Shown: one piece after another, positions 23,000 to 34,205 of the stretch | How the letters are laid out: each line of letters opens with the position of its first letter | Position numbering within the stretch: position 1 is the stretch's first letter | Origin: Aporrectodea caliginosa | Taxonomy: Eukaryota; Annelida; Clitellata; Crassiclitellata; Lumbricidae | Direction: 5' to 3' | Length of the DNA stretch: 64,000 nt | NCBI GenBank assembly: GCA_020284085.1 | Contig: JACEVL010000799.1 | Coordinates: 845,001 to 909,000, forward strand | Program-made: the position numbers and the translations under genes | Notes under the pieces: generated by a model | Databases searched by the model: none | What the model was told of the DNA's origin: nothing | What the model saw: the letters and a program-made list of their open reading frames with translations, nothing else

Positions 23000-23430
23000 T
23001 CTAATCCAATGACTTCTATAGCGCCGTTATCATAATGTCCAAGACACATCAGTCGATGGTCACTTTGAGTAAAAACACAATAAAAAAATCAGTCCATTCG
23101 TGAACTCAGAAGGTCGAAATTCATTCACAGGACTTATATAGCACACCTCCATGATAACTTACTCAGAGCACTCCCAGCCCAACTCCGGCGATAAAGAACA
23201 GTTTTTCAAATTCTTGTAAAAGGTGTGTATGCAGAGTCTCTAGCTACAAGAACATGCAGATCTGAAGGAAGATTATTCCACGTGCGAGAGATCAGTTGAT
23301 CTCTTGCATTCCACAACTGACCAGGTGAACTCACTGCACATGAGGAGGTCCTGTGGCCTCTGTCAAAATGATGTAACCTGTTGTTCAGCACTGCAATGAA
23401 CCTACTTAATTTTTTATTCTGATGCTCCTC
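23000..23430 (-). mobile_element. L2-like LINE 3' fragment(s), minus strand
   Basis: At 23006 acttctatagcgccgtta and at 23126 acttatatagcacacc are inverted copies of the recurring 3' tail. The minus frame includes TWNNLPSDLHVLVA, matching the WNxLP motif near the C terminus of L2/CR1 reverse transcriptases. Confidence 0.6.
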
Positions 23431-23720
23431 GACTACTGTAATTCCATCCTCGCAGACCTGCCAAGATTCACAATGAGTTAGCTTCAGACCATCCTCAACT
23501 GTGTCGGATTGTTCGAGAGATAAGTCCACACTTCACTGGCTTCCTGTTGAGGAAAGAAGCCAACATCTTACACCATGGCCAGGCCTAGTTGGTCAGCTTC
23601 ACCCAGGATACATTTGGAAGCTGGTTTCAAATAAGTTGGCACGTCAATCGATTGGTTCGGCTGCCCGTGGAGATGTTCTGGTCCCTTGCTGCCGTATATC
23701 AACATAAGAACACCGCACAT
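23428..23720 (+). mobile_element. L2-like LINE C-terminal fragment, plus strand
   Basis: The plus strand reads LDYCNSILADLP, then after a shift TLHWLPVEER and further on GDVLVPCCRIST. These match the ordered C-terminal motifs of L2-type elements (LDYCNxLL, LHWLPV, VPRxRLxT). It abuts a minus-strand fragment of a similar LINE at about 23430. Frame-shifted, not functional. Confidence 0.65.
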
Positions 23721-24212
23721 CGGCTGTTAAATAGAATATTATGGCAGCAGATGTGACAAGATAGTAATGCCGAGAAAAGCCTTCTTCTTCTTCTGCCTGA
23801 AGTCTCAGTCTGTGTGTGTAAATATTTGCTTGTACTGGTGGATGTTTCTGTGAGTAATGATGGATGGACCAGACGACCTATGAACTCATTTTGGTTTTAC
23901 AATTACATTACATCGAAGCATATTGAGGACGGCGGATGATGGAGGAAGAGGAAGAAGAGGTGAAGAGAAGCAGAGCAGGTGCATCAGCTGCTGCTGCTGT
24001 TCCATCCTCTCATGCTGATGCTGCTGCCTCTTCTTCTTCTAATGCCATTCGGTGCAGCTCATCATGAGTCCATCGTCCCGATGATGATGATGATGATGGC
24101 GAGATGCTGGCCACAGTCACAGCACCAACAGCAGCAGCAGCAGCATCTGCACGTGGTGCATCTTTAAATTCAATATCAAATCGATTTATTACACGGTCCT
24201 CCACCCAATATT

Positions 24213-24237
24213 AGGCAGGCAGGCAGGCAGACAGGCA

Positions 24238-24291
<54 letters not shown>

Positions 24292-24303
24292 CCGGCAGGC
24301 AGG
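24213..24303. repeat. (GGCA)n microsatellite
   Basis: About 90 bp of aggc repeats with a few agac variants. Confidence 0.95.
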
Positions 24304-24444
24304 AACTAAGCCTAAGGGAATCAATTATAGCTATAAAGGACTTAGACTATAGTCACGAATTAGTCCCAAGTGAAGGGGTCGACAGAGGCAACTGCACGAT
24401 TCAAGGAAGGAAGGAGAGGCCATCAATGGAGCCAGACATCACGG

Positions 24445-24580
24445 ACTGATGATGATCATAAGGGTGATGATGATGATCATGATGGTACTGATGATGATCA
24501 TAAGGGTGATGATGATGATCATGATGGTACTGATGATGATCATAAGGGTGATGATGATGATCATGATGGTACTGATGATG
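24445..24580. repeat. 42-bp minisatellite
   Basis: Three near-identical 42-bp units starting actgatgatgatcataag at 24445, 24487 and 24529. The repeat is a multiple of three, so it keeps an open Asp/His-rich frame, but no exon structure supports coding. Confidence 0.9.
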
Positions 24581-24599
24581 GTGGTGGTGGTGTCTTTGT

Positions 24600-26376
24600 T
24601 CACCAAAATTTACACATGGAAATGGCTTAGAACAATTCAAGAAAAGGGGAGGAAGAAGAGAAAGGAGATGAAATGAGGAGAAGAAGACAAGAAAGGAGGA
24701 GGGGAAAGAGGATAAAGAAGAGGAGGAAGTGGAGGAGGAGGAAGAGAAGAAAGAGAATGAGGAGGTAGAGTTCCGATATCGCTTATAAGCCTGAGGTCAA
24801 TTGTTTACTTGCATTTTGCATAAATTCAATAGAGAAACTGTTGCCGACGGCTGCACAATTCTGCACTTTCTGGGACAATAGGCTAGAGCAAATGAAACAA
24901 AGACAACCTAATGATCTGTTAAAAGATAAATCTACTGAAACCAAAATCTTCCTCTGACCTCATTATATATCTACTACAACGCATCTCATTCCCACAATAC
25001 GTCGACACCTCTTACAGTTGCTATCAGACAATACGCAGGTTTTTCAGTTGAGTAGTTTGCAGATGAAAATTATCACTGTTCACATGACATACGCTGCAGG
25101 TCGAATAGTCGGGCAAATGGCTCACGTGCAGAAACACAACCAGCTTAGAATATCAAGATAGCAGATACGGATTTACATCAGGAACAATGAAGCCATGACC
25201 TACAGGGGCAGCACATTCCTGGGTGGCAAAAATTAATAATTAAAACTGGAACATTAAATTTAAAACTGCACGTGAAACGAGAATGAATAAATATAATTAT
25301 AATGATATTAGTTAAAGTTAAAACTTTGCAGCATAAATATTAGGGGAAGCAAAAAAACTTGAGCTATAGCGATGGCAGATTTTTAAATATGCCCGTGTGA
25401 AATGGTTAAATGTTGTCTCAAGTCAGAACTCCAAACTAAAGAGACATTCCTTCTTAACGCGATTTGAAAGCGGATCGGTGGGAAACGTCCTTGCCCGCGA
25501 ATCAGTCGATGGAAAAGGAGGGAAGAAGAAGAAGAAGACTGACAGTTGGAAGAGGGGCAGTCAATCAGACGAAATGAAAAAGAATTGTTCCATAAAGATC
25601 GGATTCGCTTGGAATGGATCGGATTCGTTCCCATAGTGAACTTGCAGAACAACCTGAGAGATTTCGTTTCATCAATATTTACTTATCCTTTGAACCGCCC
25701 TCCTCTCTCTGTCTCCGTCTGTCTGTGTCTGTCTCTGTCTGTGTCTGTCTGTCTGTCTCTCCAGGCACCGGCCATACGTTCTTCCGTCGTCTGCCGTCGT
25801 TTCCAAGTGACAGTTAGCACAACACCCATCGAGCGTCGTCGTCGTCTGGTGGGCCATTCCACCAGTCACAACGTACCCTCTCAAACCCCATTCACGTCTA
25901 CCATCAACGTGTTTATATCATGACGAATTATGTCATAACACATCAAATGCCCCACTGCCCTATCAAGTGTTTCACCCTCGCAGGGCAGAAAATCATAGCA
26001 GTTCTAGGCCCCTGCAGTCGATCTTATAAACACTTGAGACGGGCAACAGGAGGTCCAACTGGAGGCCGTCCGTCCGTCCCTGGCAAAAGCCAGAAGACAA
26101 CCTGCGATCAGCTGCCACTTAGCAAAACACAGCCGTCTTTTTTTTTATCTTTGTTCCTGACCCAATGCTCCTTTTTATGGGAGGACCACAGAGCTAAACA
26201 GTGTTTTAGTTGTCAAAAAATAACTGGGGGGTTGAAAATTTGCAGGTTACCAAAGTACACGATCACAGGTCTAAATTAAATTTTAATGTTGTTAATATGC
26301 AACAACTGACGACTCATGAGATATCTTAGTTTCTTCTTTAAATTTGTCTAGGCGACACAACAAACGAATTAGATCA
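24600..26376. other. No gene recognised
   Basis: Purine-rich until about 24760, then AT-rich unique sequence. A CT/GT microsatellite lies at 25695-25760 and a CCGT run near 26065. Open frames of about 80-125 codons around 25400-25920 are not supported by splice sites or motifs. Confidence 0.35.
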
Positions 26377-28350
26377 CAGGGGCGTAGCCAGGAAAAATTT
26401 CAGAGGCGTTTTAAGTTTTCGAGGTTTTCCATTGGAAATGGTCATATTTTTCTACATTTTTAGTTTTTAATAACATAATGCATTTATTTCAGGGGTGGGT
26501 TTAAACCTGTCAAACCACCCCTAAATACGCCCATGCATGATCACATAGACCAAACACCAAGTTTTTGGAAAGTACCGGGGTAATTCAATAACATAAAGCA
26601 TAATGCATAGAATTCCTACACTATAGCTGGTAATTTACAAAAATAATTTTGAACTATGTTTTGTAACTTCTTTTTTCTTTGGTAACCCAGTGGCTTTGTC
26701 CAAAGCACCATGTCTGCCAGCTTTAAGACAAGAAATAACATATTGTTATACATTCCATGCAGTAAGAGGTGGACCATTGATGCTAATCATCAACTGATCA
26801 TTCACTGAACTCACCAGAAGCCTGTTTCTTCCACTATAGTGTGACATAGATTCATCTGACTCAGTGACTGAATCCTCTTTCACACTCAGCAGATGAAACA
26901 GGTAGAACTTCCAACAAAGTAAGAAGTGTCTGTAATTTTTGCCCAAGAAATAAACCATCACTCTTTTTAAGCATAGAATCAGCTGCGTCAGAATTACACA
27001 TTCCAAACTCTTCGCACAATAATGCAATATGTCTGTCTTCAAACAGTGCCCTTTGCAGAGGGTCCTTTCGTTAGCTCCCTGAATAGTGTAACACTTTTAT
27101 AACGTCTTTCACTGTCGAAACTGGCAAAAAAATTCCCCAAGGTTCTGCCTGCTTTACCATTGTTAGAAAGTTTTGATATGCTGTGACAGGTTCCGACTGT
27201 TTCGCTGGGTTTATCGGGGGGTGGACCCCTTGCTTCTTCTATTGACCCCCTTGCTTCTAGCCTCTGACCGACCCCCGGGGGGTCGGCTTGACCCCCTCAC
27301 ATTCATTACCCACAGTCCTACACCAAACGACTCCATTATGACCAATCGGCCTGACCCAGTTCCTACCTCCCTCTCTCCTACTCTCTCTGAAAGCCCATGC
27401 ACCGATATATATATATACACACATATATATACACACACATATATATATATATATATATATCTATAATGGTCACCTTTGTCTTTAGTACGCTACTAATGTT
27501 TCTTCTCTCTACTCGACCACTCTCCTCCTTTTCCGCTGTTTCTCTGTCTTGCAGTTTGATATAATGTGTGTCACATCAAAGCACCATCTGCTTTTGGATT
27601 CGGGGCCTAAGCAAGAAGAAAGTTATCTTTCAACAGGAGTTCTATACCGGTTACAGTTTTCAGGCCCAGTGGATCAGGTTTCCATGAGGTATGCTTCAGG
27701 CGAGGACCCCGAGTATAACAGCCGGTGTCCACGCTTCAAGCCTCCCACGGCTATATGCAAACGCCCTGCTGACCTTTCCCCTTTCCCTAGGCCAGGACAG
27801 TGGCGCTGAGACCGCTGAGTCATAAGTCGTGGAATATCAGCCTGAACGTTGTCTATTCGAAATTCCAGTTTTATGCGTAGGCCTATTTGTTGTTTATAAA
27901 ACTGTCTGCGCATCGCTTGCCTTAATCGAAAATTAAGTGACAGGAACTGAACGGAGCTATAGGGCCTAGGTTTAAGAAATTGTCGGAGAAACGAGGAGCA
28001 GCTGCAACAAGTTCCATGGAGTTAATGGCAGCTGTTATTGCTCAGCAATTTCAGATGAACAAGACATTGAATCCAGTCATGCCACAGCAGTTTCATTAGC
28101 CAGAGGCTAGAGCTTCTATTAATTTTGCTGAAGTTCTAAAAGACTTTGCAGATATATCAAGGATAGAAAAGTTTTGAGTCTGGTAAGAGCCACATAAAAT
28201 TATTCATAGGCTATCATCGAATAATGTTCAATAGGGCCCTATAGGGTCTAGCGTTTGACTAAGTCTGTGTTTCGCTAAAATTCGAAATTTCTATTGGGAG
28301 CGCTTGCCGTTATTTGCCACCGGCGCCAAAATACCTAGCCACGCCACTAA
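26377..28350 (-). mobile_element. Decayed hAT element (CAGGGGCGTAGCCAGG ends)
   Basis: Left end caggggcgtagccagg and right end cctagccacgccact are inverted complements of the well-known hAT terminus type. Flanks ttagatca and tcaaatca match at 6 of 8 bases. The minus frame at 26746-27042 ends with VNDQLMISINGPPLTAW, like the C-terminal end of hAT/ZMYM-type transposases. The interior also contains unrelated repeats, including a stretch at 27175 also present at 29257, and a TA array. Confidence 0.45.
27405..27463. repeat. (TA)n/(CA)n microsatellite
   Basis: Alternating TA with acac interruptions, about 60 bp. Confidence 0.9.
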
Positions 28351-28408
28351 TCAAATCACTTGCATTGGAATTAACTGTCTCAGAAAATTGATAATTATAA
28401 TGACTCGC

Positions 28409-29016
28409 TAATCCAGTGCTTCCCAACCTGCATGAGTTTCGCGGCACCAAAGGGCCCCACGAACCTGCTCGAGGTTGAATGTCAGAAAGGTAGAACCGTA
28501 ATATTTGTGCAGCTTTTTATGCGAAAAAGTTTTAAAATTTATCACTACTAACATAGGCCCATACTTATTTTTAATACAAGAAAATTTTCTTATCAGTAAA
28601 ATAAAGAACTAACTTGAAGAAAAATAGTTGAAATTAAGGTCAAAGGTGCCGCTATCTGCCGTACGTTAGTAAAGGTGCATGCATGCTCTGAAAAAGGTTG
28701 CAATGGAATTACTGCCCAAACTAATCTATCAGTATACGGGCCTCGGCTACTTTATAAAATATATCTCACTCTCTGTTACGTTGGCCACTGCAGTACGGCG
28801 CCCTATTATATGGCGCCCCGTTCGGGCCATCTGGTAATTGTACTGCAGAAAGAACTTTGAGCAGAATTAGCAGATTGAAAAATTGAAAATAATTAAAAAA
28901 TTACTTCCGATCAAACATCACAAATGAACGCCAATTTCAAACAGTATTTTATAGGATATAGTAGCCTATATACTACTAGTGGTCTACTACACTAACTATT
29001 GCGCATAATGCCATTA

Positions 29017-29114
<98 letters not shown>

Positions 29115-29215
29115 TTATACTATCATTTAAAAGTTAATTACAATTTTACCCTGGAACGTGGCGCCCCTCAAAAACAACCCTTGCCTTCACATAAGCAATC
29201 CTGGATCCGCCACTG
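28409..29215. mobile_element. hAT-type ends, fragmentary
   Basis: cagtgcttcccaacctgc at 28414 followed by cgcggcacc is a familiar hAT/MER-type left end. cctggatccgccactg at 29200-29215 is the inverse of a cagtggcggatccagg terminus. The two ends are of different types, so at least two broken elements are present. Confidence 0.35.
29020..29114. repeat. (CA)n-(TA)n compound microsatellite
   Basis: CA repeat passing directly into about 57 bp of TA. Confidence 0.95.
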
Positions 29216-30082
29216 TTCCCGACCCCCCTGCTTCTTTTTTGACAAATCGGACCCTGGATATGCTGTGACTCATTTCGACTGTTTCGCTGGGTTTATCGGA
29301 ATGTAGAGGGACTCGAGACATTTTTAATTCTATCTCGCGTTCATCGTCACCATTCTCACTGATCTTCCGCTTCAGTCTCTCAAATCCAAACGCTAACAAC
29401 CTCATTTTCTAAAATTGTTCTTGGCGAGAAACTGGAATCGAACAACGAATATTTAGTTGGTTTGAGACTTTGAGCACTACATAGCCTCGACCATGTGCTC
29501 GAACTAATAGCATTTACTTAGAGGAAAAGTAAATAAACGTGTTACAGAAATTGGCTTTCACCTTAATTCTGTAGACTGGTTCTCCGCTCTCAGTCACAAA
29601 CCATATCAGTAAATAAGTAACTAATTTACTTAAAAGTAAAGGAACTGGGCTCTATATTCTTTTGTACTTGATGACAGAGATACAGCCGGGGGGGTCAAGA
29701 CCTGACCCCCAGCATCTTTTCAGTTACTTAGCTGAGGGGGTTAGAAGAACTGGGGGGTTGAACCCCCAACCCCCGACAACTAAAACACTGGAGCTAAATG
29801 GCTACTCAACTCTAAATATACGTTTAATCTATTCCACGAATTGAAGGCCTTCTTCTGGCTGAGAATGGAAGACCTTGTTTTTGATTGACATGAGCCAGGT
29901 TAGTCCCATCACTAACATACAGAGCACGTCCCATTAGGCTCTGCTCCATTCAGTAAATTAACGCCATTATCTATACTTTCAGTTGCCGTTCAACCAATTA
30001 TAACAGACACCTTGTAACTAATAGGCCTAGTTATCTGTAAGCACTCAATGCAATCAAACAACACAGACTCTCAGTCTGTTTT

Positions 30083-30260
30083 TCATTCATTCAGAGAATT
30101 CATATAGCGCCTCTACTCATGGGCGCTCCCATCCCATCCCTGCTCAAGTGCTTATAGAAAGTGCATGCAGACTCCCTGGCTAAGGCAATGCGCAGATCCA
30201 AAGGGAGTCTTTCCAGGTATATGGTACAACCACCGAAAAGTTTGATTGTATCTGGTGGAC
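30083..30260 (-). mobile_element. L2-like LINE 3' end, minus strand
   Basis: AGCGCCTCT at 30106 and GGCGCT at 30122 form the recurring 3' hairpin, read from the minus strand. Upstream in that sense lies the WKDSL-type C-terminal region. This forms the start of the 0.9-kb direct repeat. Confidence 0.55.
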
Positions 30261-31002
30261 ATGACTCAAGAACCGCTTAGAATTGAATCACTCTGAACTG
30301 CTTTGAATCTATTTGTGTGCTTTGCACCGTAGGAAGTGAATCTGAAATAGTCAGGGTATAAGTCTGCAGTCTTTAATACTGCAGGACATAAAAACTGGTT
30401 TCAATAGAAACTGGTTTCAATAGAAACTGGTTTCAATAGAAACTGGTTTCAATAGAAACTGGTTGCAATAGAAACTGGTTTCAATAGAAACTGGTTTCAA
30501 TAGAAACTGGTTTCAATAGAAACTGGTTTCATTAGAAACTGGTTTCAACAGAAACTGGTTTCAATCTGGGTCCTTCCGTCTGTTTGTCTTAGTATTACCA
30601 AACAAACCTGTTTCTAAGGCGACACATAAAGTAACCTGGTCTAAGCCAGCCAAGCAATGAACCACAACTAAAGGCCAACCTCGTTTCCTATGGATCCTTA
30701 TAATTCTACCAACAAACTTGTTATTTACAGTCAACAGCTGGGCAAACTCTGTCCAAAAGGAATTAGGTTGTTTACCAAACAGCTGTTTGCTCTAATTTAT
30801 GTTTGATTTGTCTAAGTTATGATCCTGCATGGTGCATGGCCAAACAACATGAGACTCAGCCAATAAAGAATCATTATTCTCTGACATGTTTCAAAGTCCT
30901 TTTAGTGCATAAAAGCTTAATTCAGATTTAACGGAACACTTTCTTTCAGGACCTGCTCCATATAAACCTCAAATGTACAGAAAATATTTACATCTGAGCA
31001 TC
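30113..31002. repeat. Direct repeat, copy 1 (flanks the LINE)
   Basis: About 890 bp that recurs in the same orientation at 35028-35895. Both copies start ctactcatg, run through gtgcttatagaaagtgcatg, contain the 16-bp minisatellite, and end ttactctgagcatc-like. They differ by scattered substitutions and small indels. See the separate finding for interpretations. Confidence 0.85.
30392..30567. repeat. 16-bp minisatellite (gaaactggtttcaata), 11 units
   Basis: The unit contains the inverted repeat GAAAC/GTTTC. The second copy of the array is at 35293-35467, also 11 units. Confidence 0.92.
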
Positions 31003-31098
31003 CATAGTCCATATGATGATGATGATGAATATGACAATTTCTACAGCGCCGTAACACGGCACATGCCGTTACAAGGGCGCTTTGACACGATAACGGAC

Positions 31099-33393
31099 TT
31101 AATCAGGATACGCTAACATGAAGTCATGTGTCTTGAGTCTGGACTTAAATGACTCCAAGGATGTTGCTGAACGGATTGAAGGTGGAAGATTGTTCCAACA
31201 CCTAGGTCCAGCAACAGAAAATGCGCGGTCTCCGAAGCAGGTTTTGGATTTTCGGACCTTCAGATCACCGCGCACCTCAGATCGCAAAGAGGGTCCTGAC
31301 CTAGATGACGATACGCCGATGCAGTATGCTCTTAGGTACTCCGGTGCCATGCCATGTAGTGACTTGTACACCAGTAGCGCGAGTTTATGATCTATACGAT
31401 ACTGCACAGGGAGCCAGTGCAGCACATCACGAAGCAGCGGCGTGACGTGATCATACTTTCTTCGGTTGCACACTAGTCTCGCTGCTGAATTCAAGACGGA
31501 TTGCAGTCTGTCGAGCAGAAGTTTGGGCGCGCCAGCCAGTAGGCTGTTGCAACGATCGACCTGAGTGACCACGAAGCAAACAACCGCCGTTTTTGCCGCT
31601 TCGAAAGGCAGTGAACGTATGCAGCTTCGAATTAGCCTCAGCTGGCGGAAGCATCTGCCAACTAACTGATTTACGTGACCCGTCATCAGCAGGTCTGACT
31701 CAAGCAGGACTCCCAAGTCACGGACCGCACCAGACGGCGGCAGCTGCACCCCGCAGACCCCCAGAGGGACACTGCTCAGCTGACCACGTCGCCTGCACGT
31801 CGCACACCAGAGGAAGTCTGTCTTGTTAGGATTTAGAAGTAGACGGTTCGACCTCATCCAGCCCGCCAATTCCTCAACGCCGAGTTCCATTCGTCGCTGA
31901 AGCTGAGGGGCCTCCGATCCTGGGCCAGTCGTATATAGTTGTGTGTCGTCGGCATAGAAGTGCGACGACAACCCCAATCTGGAGGCGAGTTCGCCAAGGT
32001 CTGCGGTGTACAGCAGAAACAGTAGCGGTCCAAGAACCGACCCCTGAGGTACTCCACAGTGGAGACGGCGCACAGACGACCTCTTGCCGTCGAATAGCAC
32101 CACCTGACTTCGGTCACTGAGGTAGGAGTAGATCCATTCGAGCACTGCAGAACGAATCCCGTATGTTCGAGACAGGCGCTCGATCAGTATTCCGTGATCT
32201 ACGGTGTCGAAAGCAGCTGACAGATCAAGGAGGCCAAGCAGCGCATGATCCCCCCTGTCAGCCGCCTCAACCAAGTCTGTGTAGACTTTCAGTAGCGCTG
32301 TCTCAGTTGAATGGAACCGTCTGTATGCTGATTGTTGACCTGGTAGCAGACCAGACGTGGTCAGATGGTCCATCAGCTGGACACTTACGACTCTCTCAAG
32401 AAGCTTCGACAGTGTTGAGAGGTTCGAGATAGGTCGATAGCTGGAGGGATCGTCACTCGGCAGCGATTGTTTCTTCAATTTCGGGGTTATGTGCGCCGCG
32501 CTGTAAAATGATGGAAACACTCCGGATAGCAAAGAAGCGTTAAAGATTCCAGCGACGAACGGAGCGAGGAGATCACGGCATGACTTCAATAACCAAGTAG
32601 GCATTGGATCGAGAGACGAGTACTTGTTCGCTGACCTGTCGATTAATGAACACATCTCGTCAACCGTAACCGTCTTGAAGTACTGAAGCTGAGCACCCGT
32701 CCGAGCTTCAAGAAACTCAGCGGGCGATGCACCTTCCGTGGCAGTTCTTATGCCAGCTACTTTGTGTTCGAAAAAGTCAGCGAGGGCATCTGCTGATAGC
32801 CCAGGCGACGGAACGGCTGACTGCTCACTCGTCCTGCACATTCCCTCATCTATGACACGCCAGAGCTCGACCGGATCTCGGGATGCGCTGACTTTCTCTT
32901 TCCAATAGCACCCGCGTTTTTCTTCAGTCATCCGATGAAGACCACGGAGCGCCTCGATCCACTTCTGGTAGGAGTGGTCAGAGCGATGTTTTTTGTAAAG
33001 CCGCTCCAGTCTCCTCACCTTGCGTTTGGTTGCACGGCACTCAGCGTCGTACCAACGATTAGAAGACCGCCGCTCTCGACAAGTCACCTCGACAAATGGT
33101 GCATGCTTGTCAAGCAGCGACGTGACAACAGTGTCGAACAAGCAGGCAGAACCCGTCATTTCATCTGTCAACTGCGAAGAGTCGCAGAGGCAGGAAGACT
33201 GGAGATCTCTCTTGAACGCGTCCACATCAAAGGTTCTCCATTTCCGACGGCTACGAGTCTTGTAGATTGGTGGATCAGCTTCAGCTACACGGAACATCCA
33301 GAGTAGTAGCTTATGATCCGTTATATCTCCTGGTAGATCGGTCACTGCAACTGTCGGAACGTCGTCCTTTCTCGCGATCACGACATCATATTG
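31099..33393 (-). CDS. LINE pol: endonuclease tail, reverse transcriptase and C-terminal domain
   Basis: This is the LINE part of an 831-codon open frame; the frame itself opens at 33594 inside foreign repeat sequence. The end of the endonuclease is at about residues 70-100 with the catalytic T-D-H (residues 92-94). A basic linker follows. The reverse transcriptase covers about residues 370-620, with SSYRPISNLSTLSKLLERV, LLDLSAAFDTVDH (Asp457, Asp463), GVPQGSVLGPLLF and FYADD (Asp549, Asp550). The C-terminal block has LHWLPVQYRIDHK, a WNNLPPSIR motif and SFKSRLKTH. The three catalytic aspartates are present and there is no internal stop or frameshift, so insertion was fairly recent. It would act in target-primed reverse transcription. 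It cannot be made as an intact protein here because the endonuclease is separated. Confidence 0.93.
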   Translation of the reverse strand, partial: QYDVVIARKDDVPTVAVTDLPGDITDHKLLLWMFRVAEADPPIYKTRSRRKWRTFDVDAFKRDLQSSCLCDSSQLTDEMTGSACLFDTVVTSLLDKHAPFVEVTCRERRSSNRWYDAECRATKRKVRRLERLYKKHRSDHSYQKWIEALRGLHRMTEEKRGCYWKEKVSASRDPVELWRVIDEGMCRTSEQSAVPSPGLSADALADFFEHKVAGIRTATEGASPAEFLEARTGAQLQYFKTVTVDEMCSLIDRSANKYSSLDPMPTWLLKSCRDLLAPFVAGIFNASLLSGVFPSFYSAAHITPKLKKQSLPSDDPSSYRPISNLSTLSKLLERVVSVQLMDHLTTSGLLPGQQSAYRRFHSTETALLKVYTDLVEAADRGDHALLGLLDLSAAFDTVDHGILIERLSRTYGIRSAVLEWIYSYLSDRSQVVLFDGKRSSVRRLHCGVPQGSVLGPLLFLLYTADLGELASRLGLSSHFYADDTQLYTTGPGSEAPQLQRRMELGVEELAGWMRSNRLLLNPNKTDFLWCATCRRRGQLSSVPLGVCGVQLPPSGAVRDLGVLLESDLLMTGHVNQLVGRCFRQLRLIRSCIRSLPFEAAKTAVVCFVVTQVDRCNSLLAGAPKLLLDRLQSVLNSAARLVCNRRKYDHVTPLLRDVLHWLPVQYRIDHKLALLVYKSLHGMAPEYLRAYCIGVSSSRSGPSLRSEVRGDLKVRKSKTCFGDRAFSVAGPRCWNNLPPSIRSATSLESFKSRLKTHDFMLAYPD

Positions 33394-33594
33394 ACTAAAA
33401 AATCTGTAAATTTGCAAATTCTGAATTCCCATAAGCAGTGTTATTTCTATTAACTGTAACTGTAACTGAAATAGCAAAAGAACTGGAAAATGTCTTGCAG
33501 TTAACTGTAACTGTAACTGAAACTGAAAAATACTGAATAACTGAAACTGTAATAGTAACTGAAAAACGAAAACTGTATAACTGAAAAATAACAA
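33394..33594 (-). pseudogene. Foreign N-terminal extension of the LINE frame
   Basis: The first about 68 residues of the open frame (starting MLFFSYTVFVFQLLLQ) are translation of the cagttacagtta subterminal repeats of the hAT element. The same peptide, with few changes, is encoded by the hAT element at 803-1694. It joins the LINE sequence near DVVIARKDD by chance of frame, so the ATG is not the LINE start. Confidence 0.85.
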
Positions 33595-33880
33595 AAGTTA
33601 ACTGAAAAATAAAACATGAGTGTTTTTCTTACTTACTTTTTGAATGGCAGTCCTAGTCTAGTCTATGGTCAGTTTTCTATACTCATTTGACTTCTGGTTT
33701 CTTTTCAGTTTTCTATGCCAACTTCACTTCTGGTTCCTTTTCAGTTTTCTATGTTCGTTTCACTTCCGGTTGCTTTTCCTTTCGTTGTGTTGTCGTTGGC
33801 GCTAAACCGTAAAATTCGTAAAACAATCCATGACTACGAGAAAAATGTATATTAAAGCCCAGTAGTGGTCGAAAGGAAGT
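33436..33880 (+). mobile_element. Truncated hAT copy, same family as 803-1694
   Basis: Begins cagtgttatttctattaac, identical in layout to the right terminus of the element at 803-1694. It continues through the same subterminal arrays and the conserved gcgctaaaccgtaaa region to gtagtggtcgaaa. The match stops near 33880, where LINE-like sequence begins. No opposite end and no TSD partner of cccataag were found. Confidence 0.75.
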
Positions 33881-34205
33881 ACTGAAAAACAACATCAGGA
33901 AACTAAGGCTTGAAAGTGAGAAAGCAGGATTGTACTTCAACATAAAAAGACTAAAATTATGACCACAGAGAACTGGAGAAGCTTCGAAGTAGATGGAGAA
34001 GAGATTGAGGTGGTATCGAGCTTCTGTTTCCTGGGAGCTACAATAGATAGGGAGGGGGGATGCGAGAGAGAGATACGCCGAAGAATTACTCTGGGAAAAG
34101 GAGCAATGCAGGGATTGGAAAAGATATGGAAGGATAAAGCGGTGAGCCTGGAAACGAAAACAAGAATTGTTAAAGCAATGATAATACCAGTGGTGCTGTA
34201 CGGTT
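33881..34205 (+). mobile_element. RTE-like LINE fragment (reverse-transcriptase thumb region)
   Basis: The plus strand reads KAGLYFNIKKTKIM, then SSFCFLGATIDREGG, EIRRRITLGKGAMQ and ending IPVVLYGC. This is the ordered motif set after the catalytic core in RTE-type and related LINEs. It is cut off at LYGC, where the endonuclease half of the minus-strand L2-like LINE starts. The segment downstream in such proteins (RRLTWYGHV) is found at 41925-42267. Confidence 0.7.

Noticed and set aside
24370..24676. Asp/His-rich repeat protein
   Set aside because: 42-bp minisatellite keeps the frame by length only; no exon signals.
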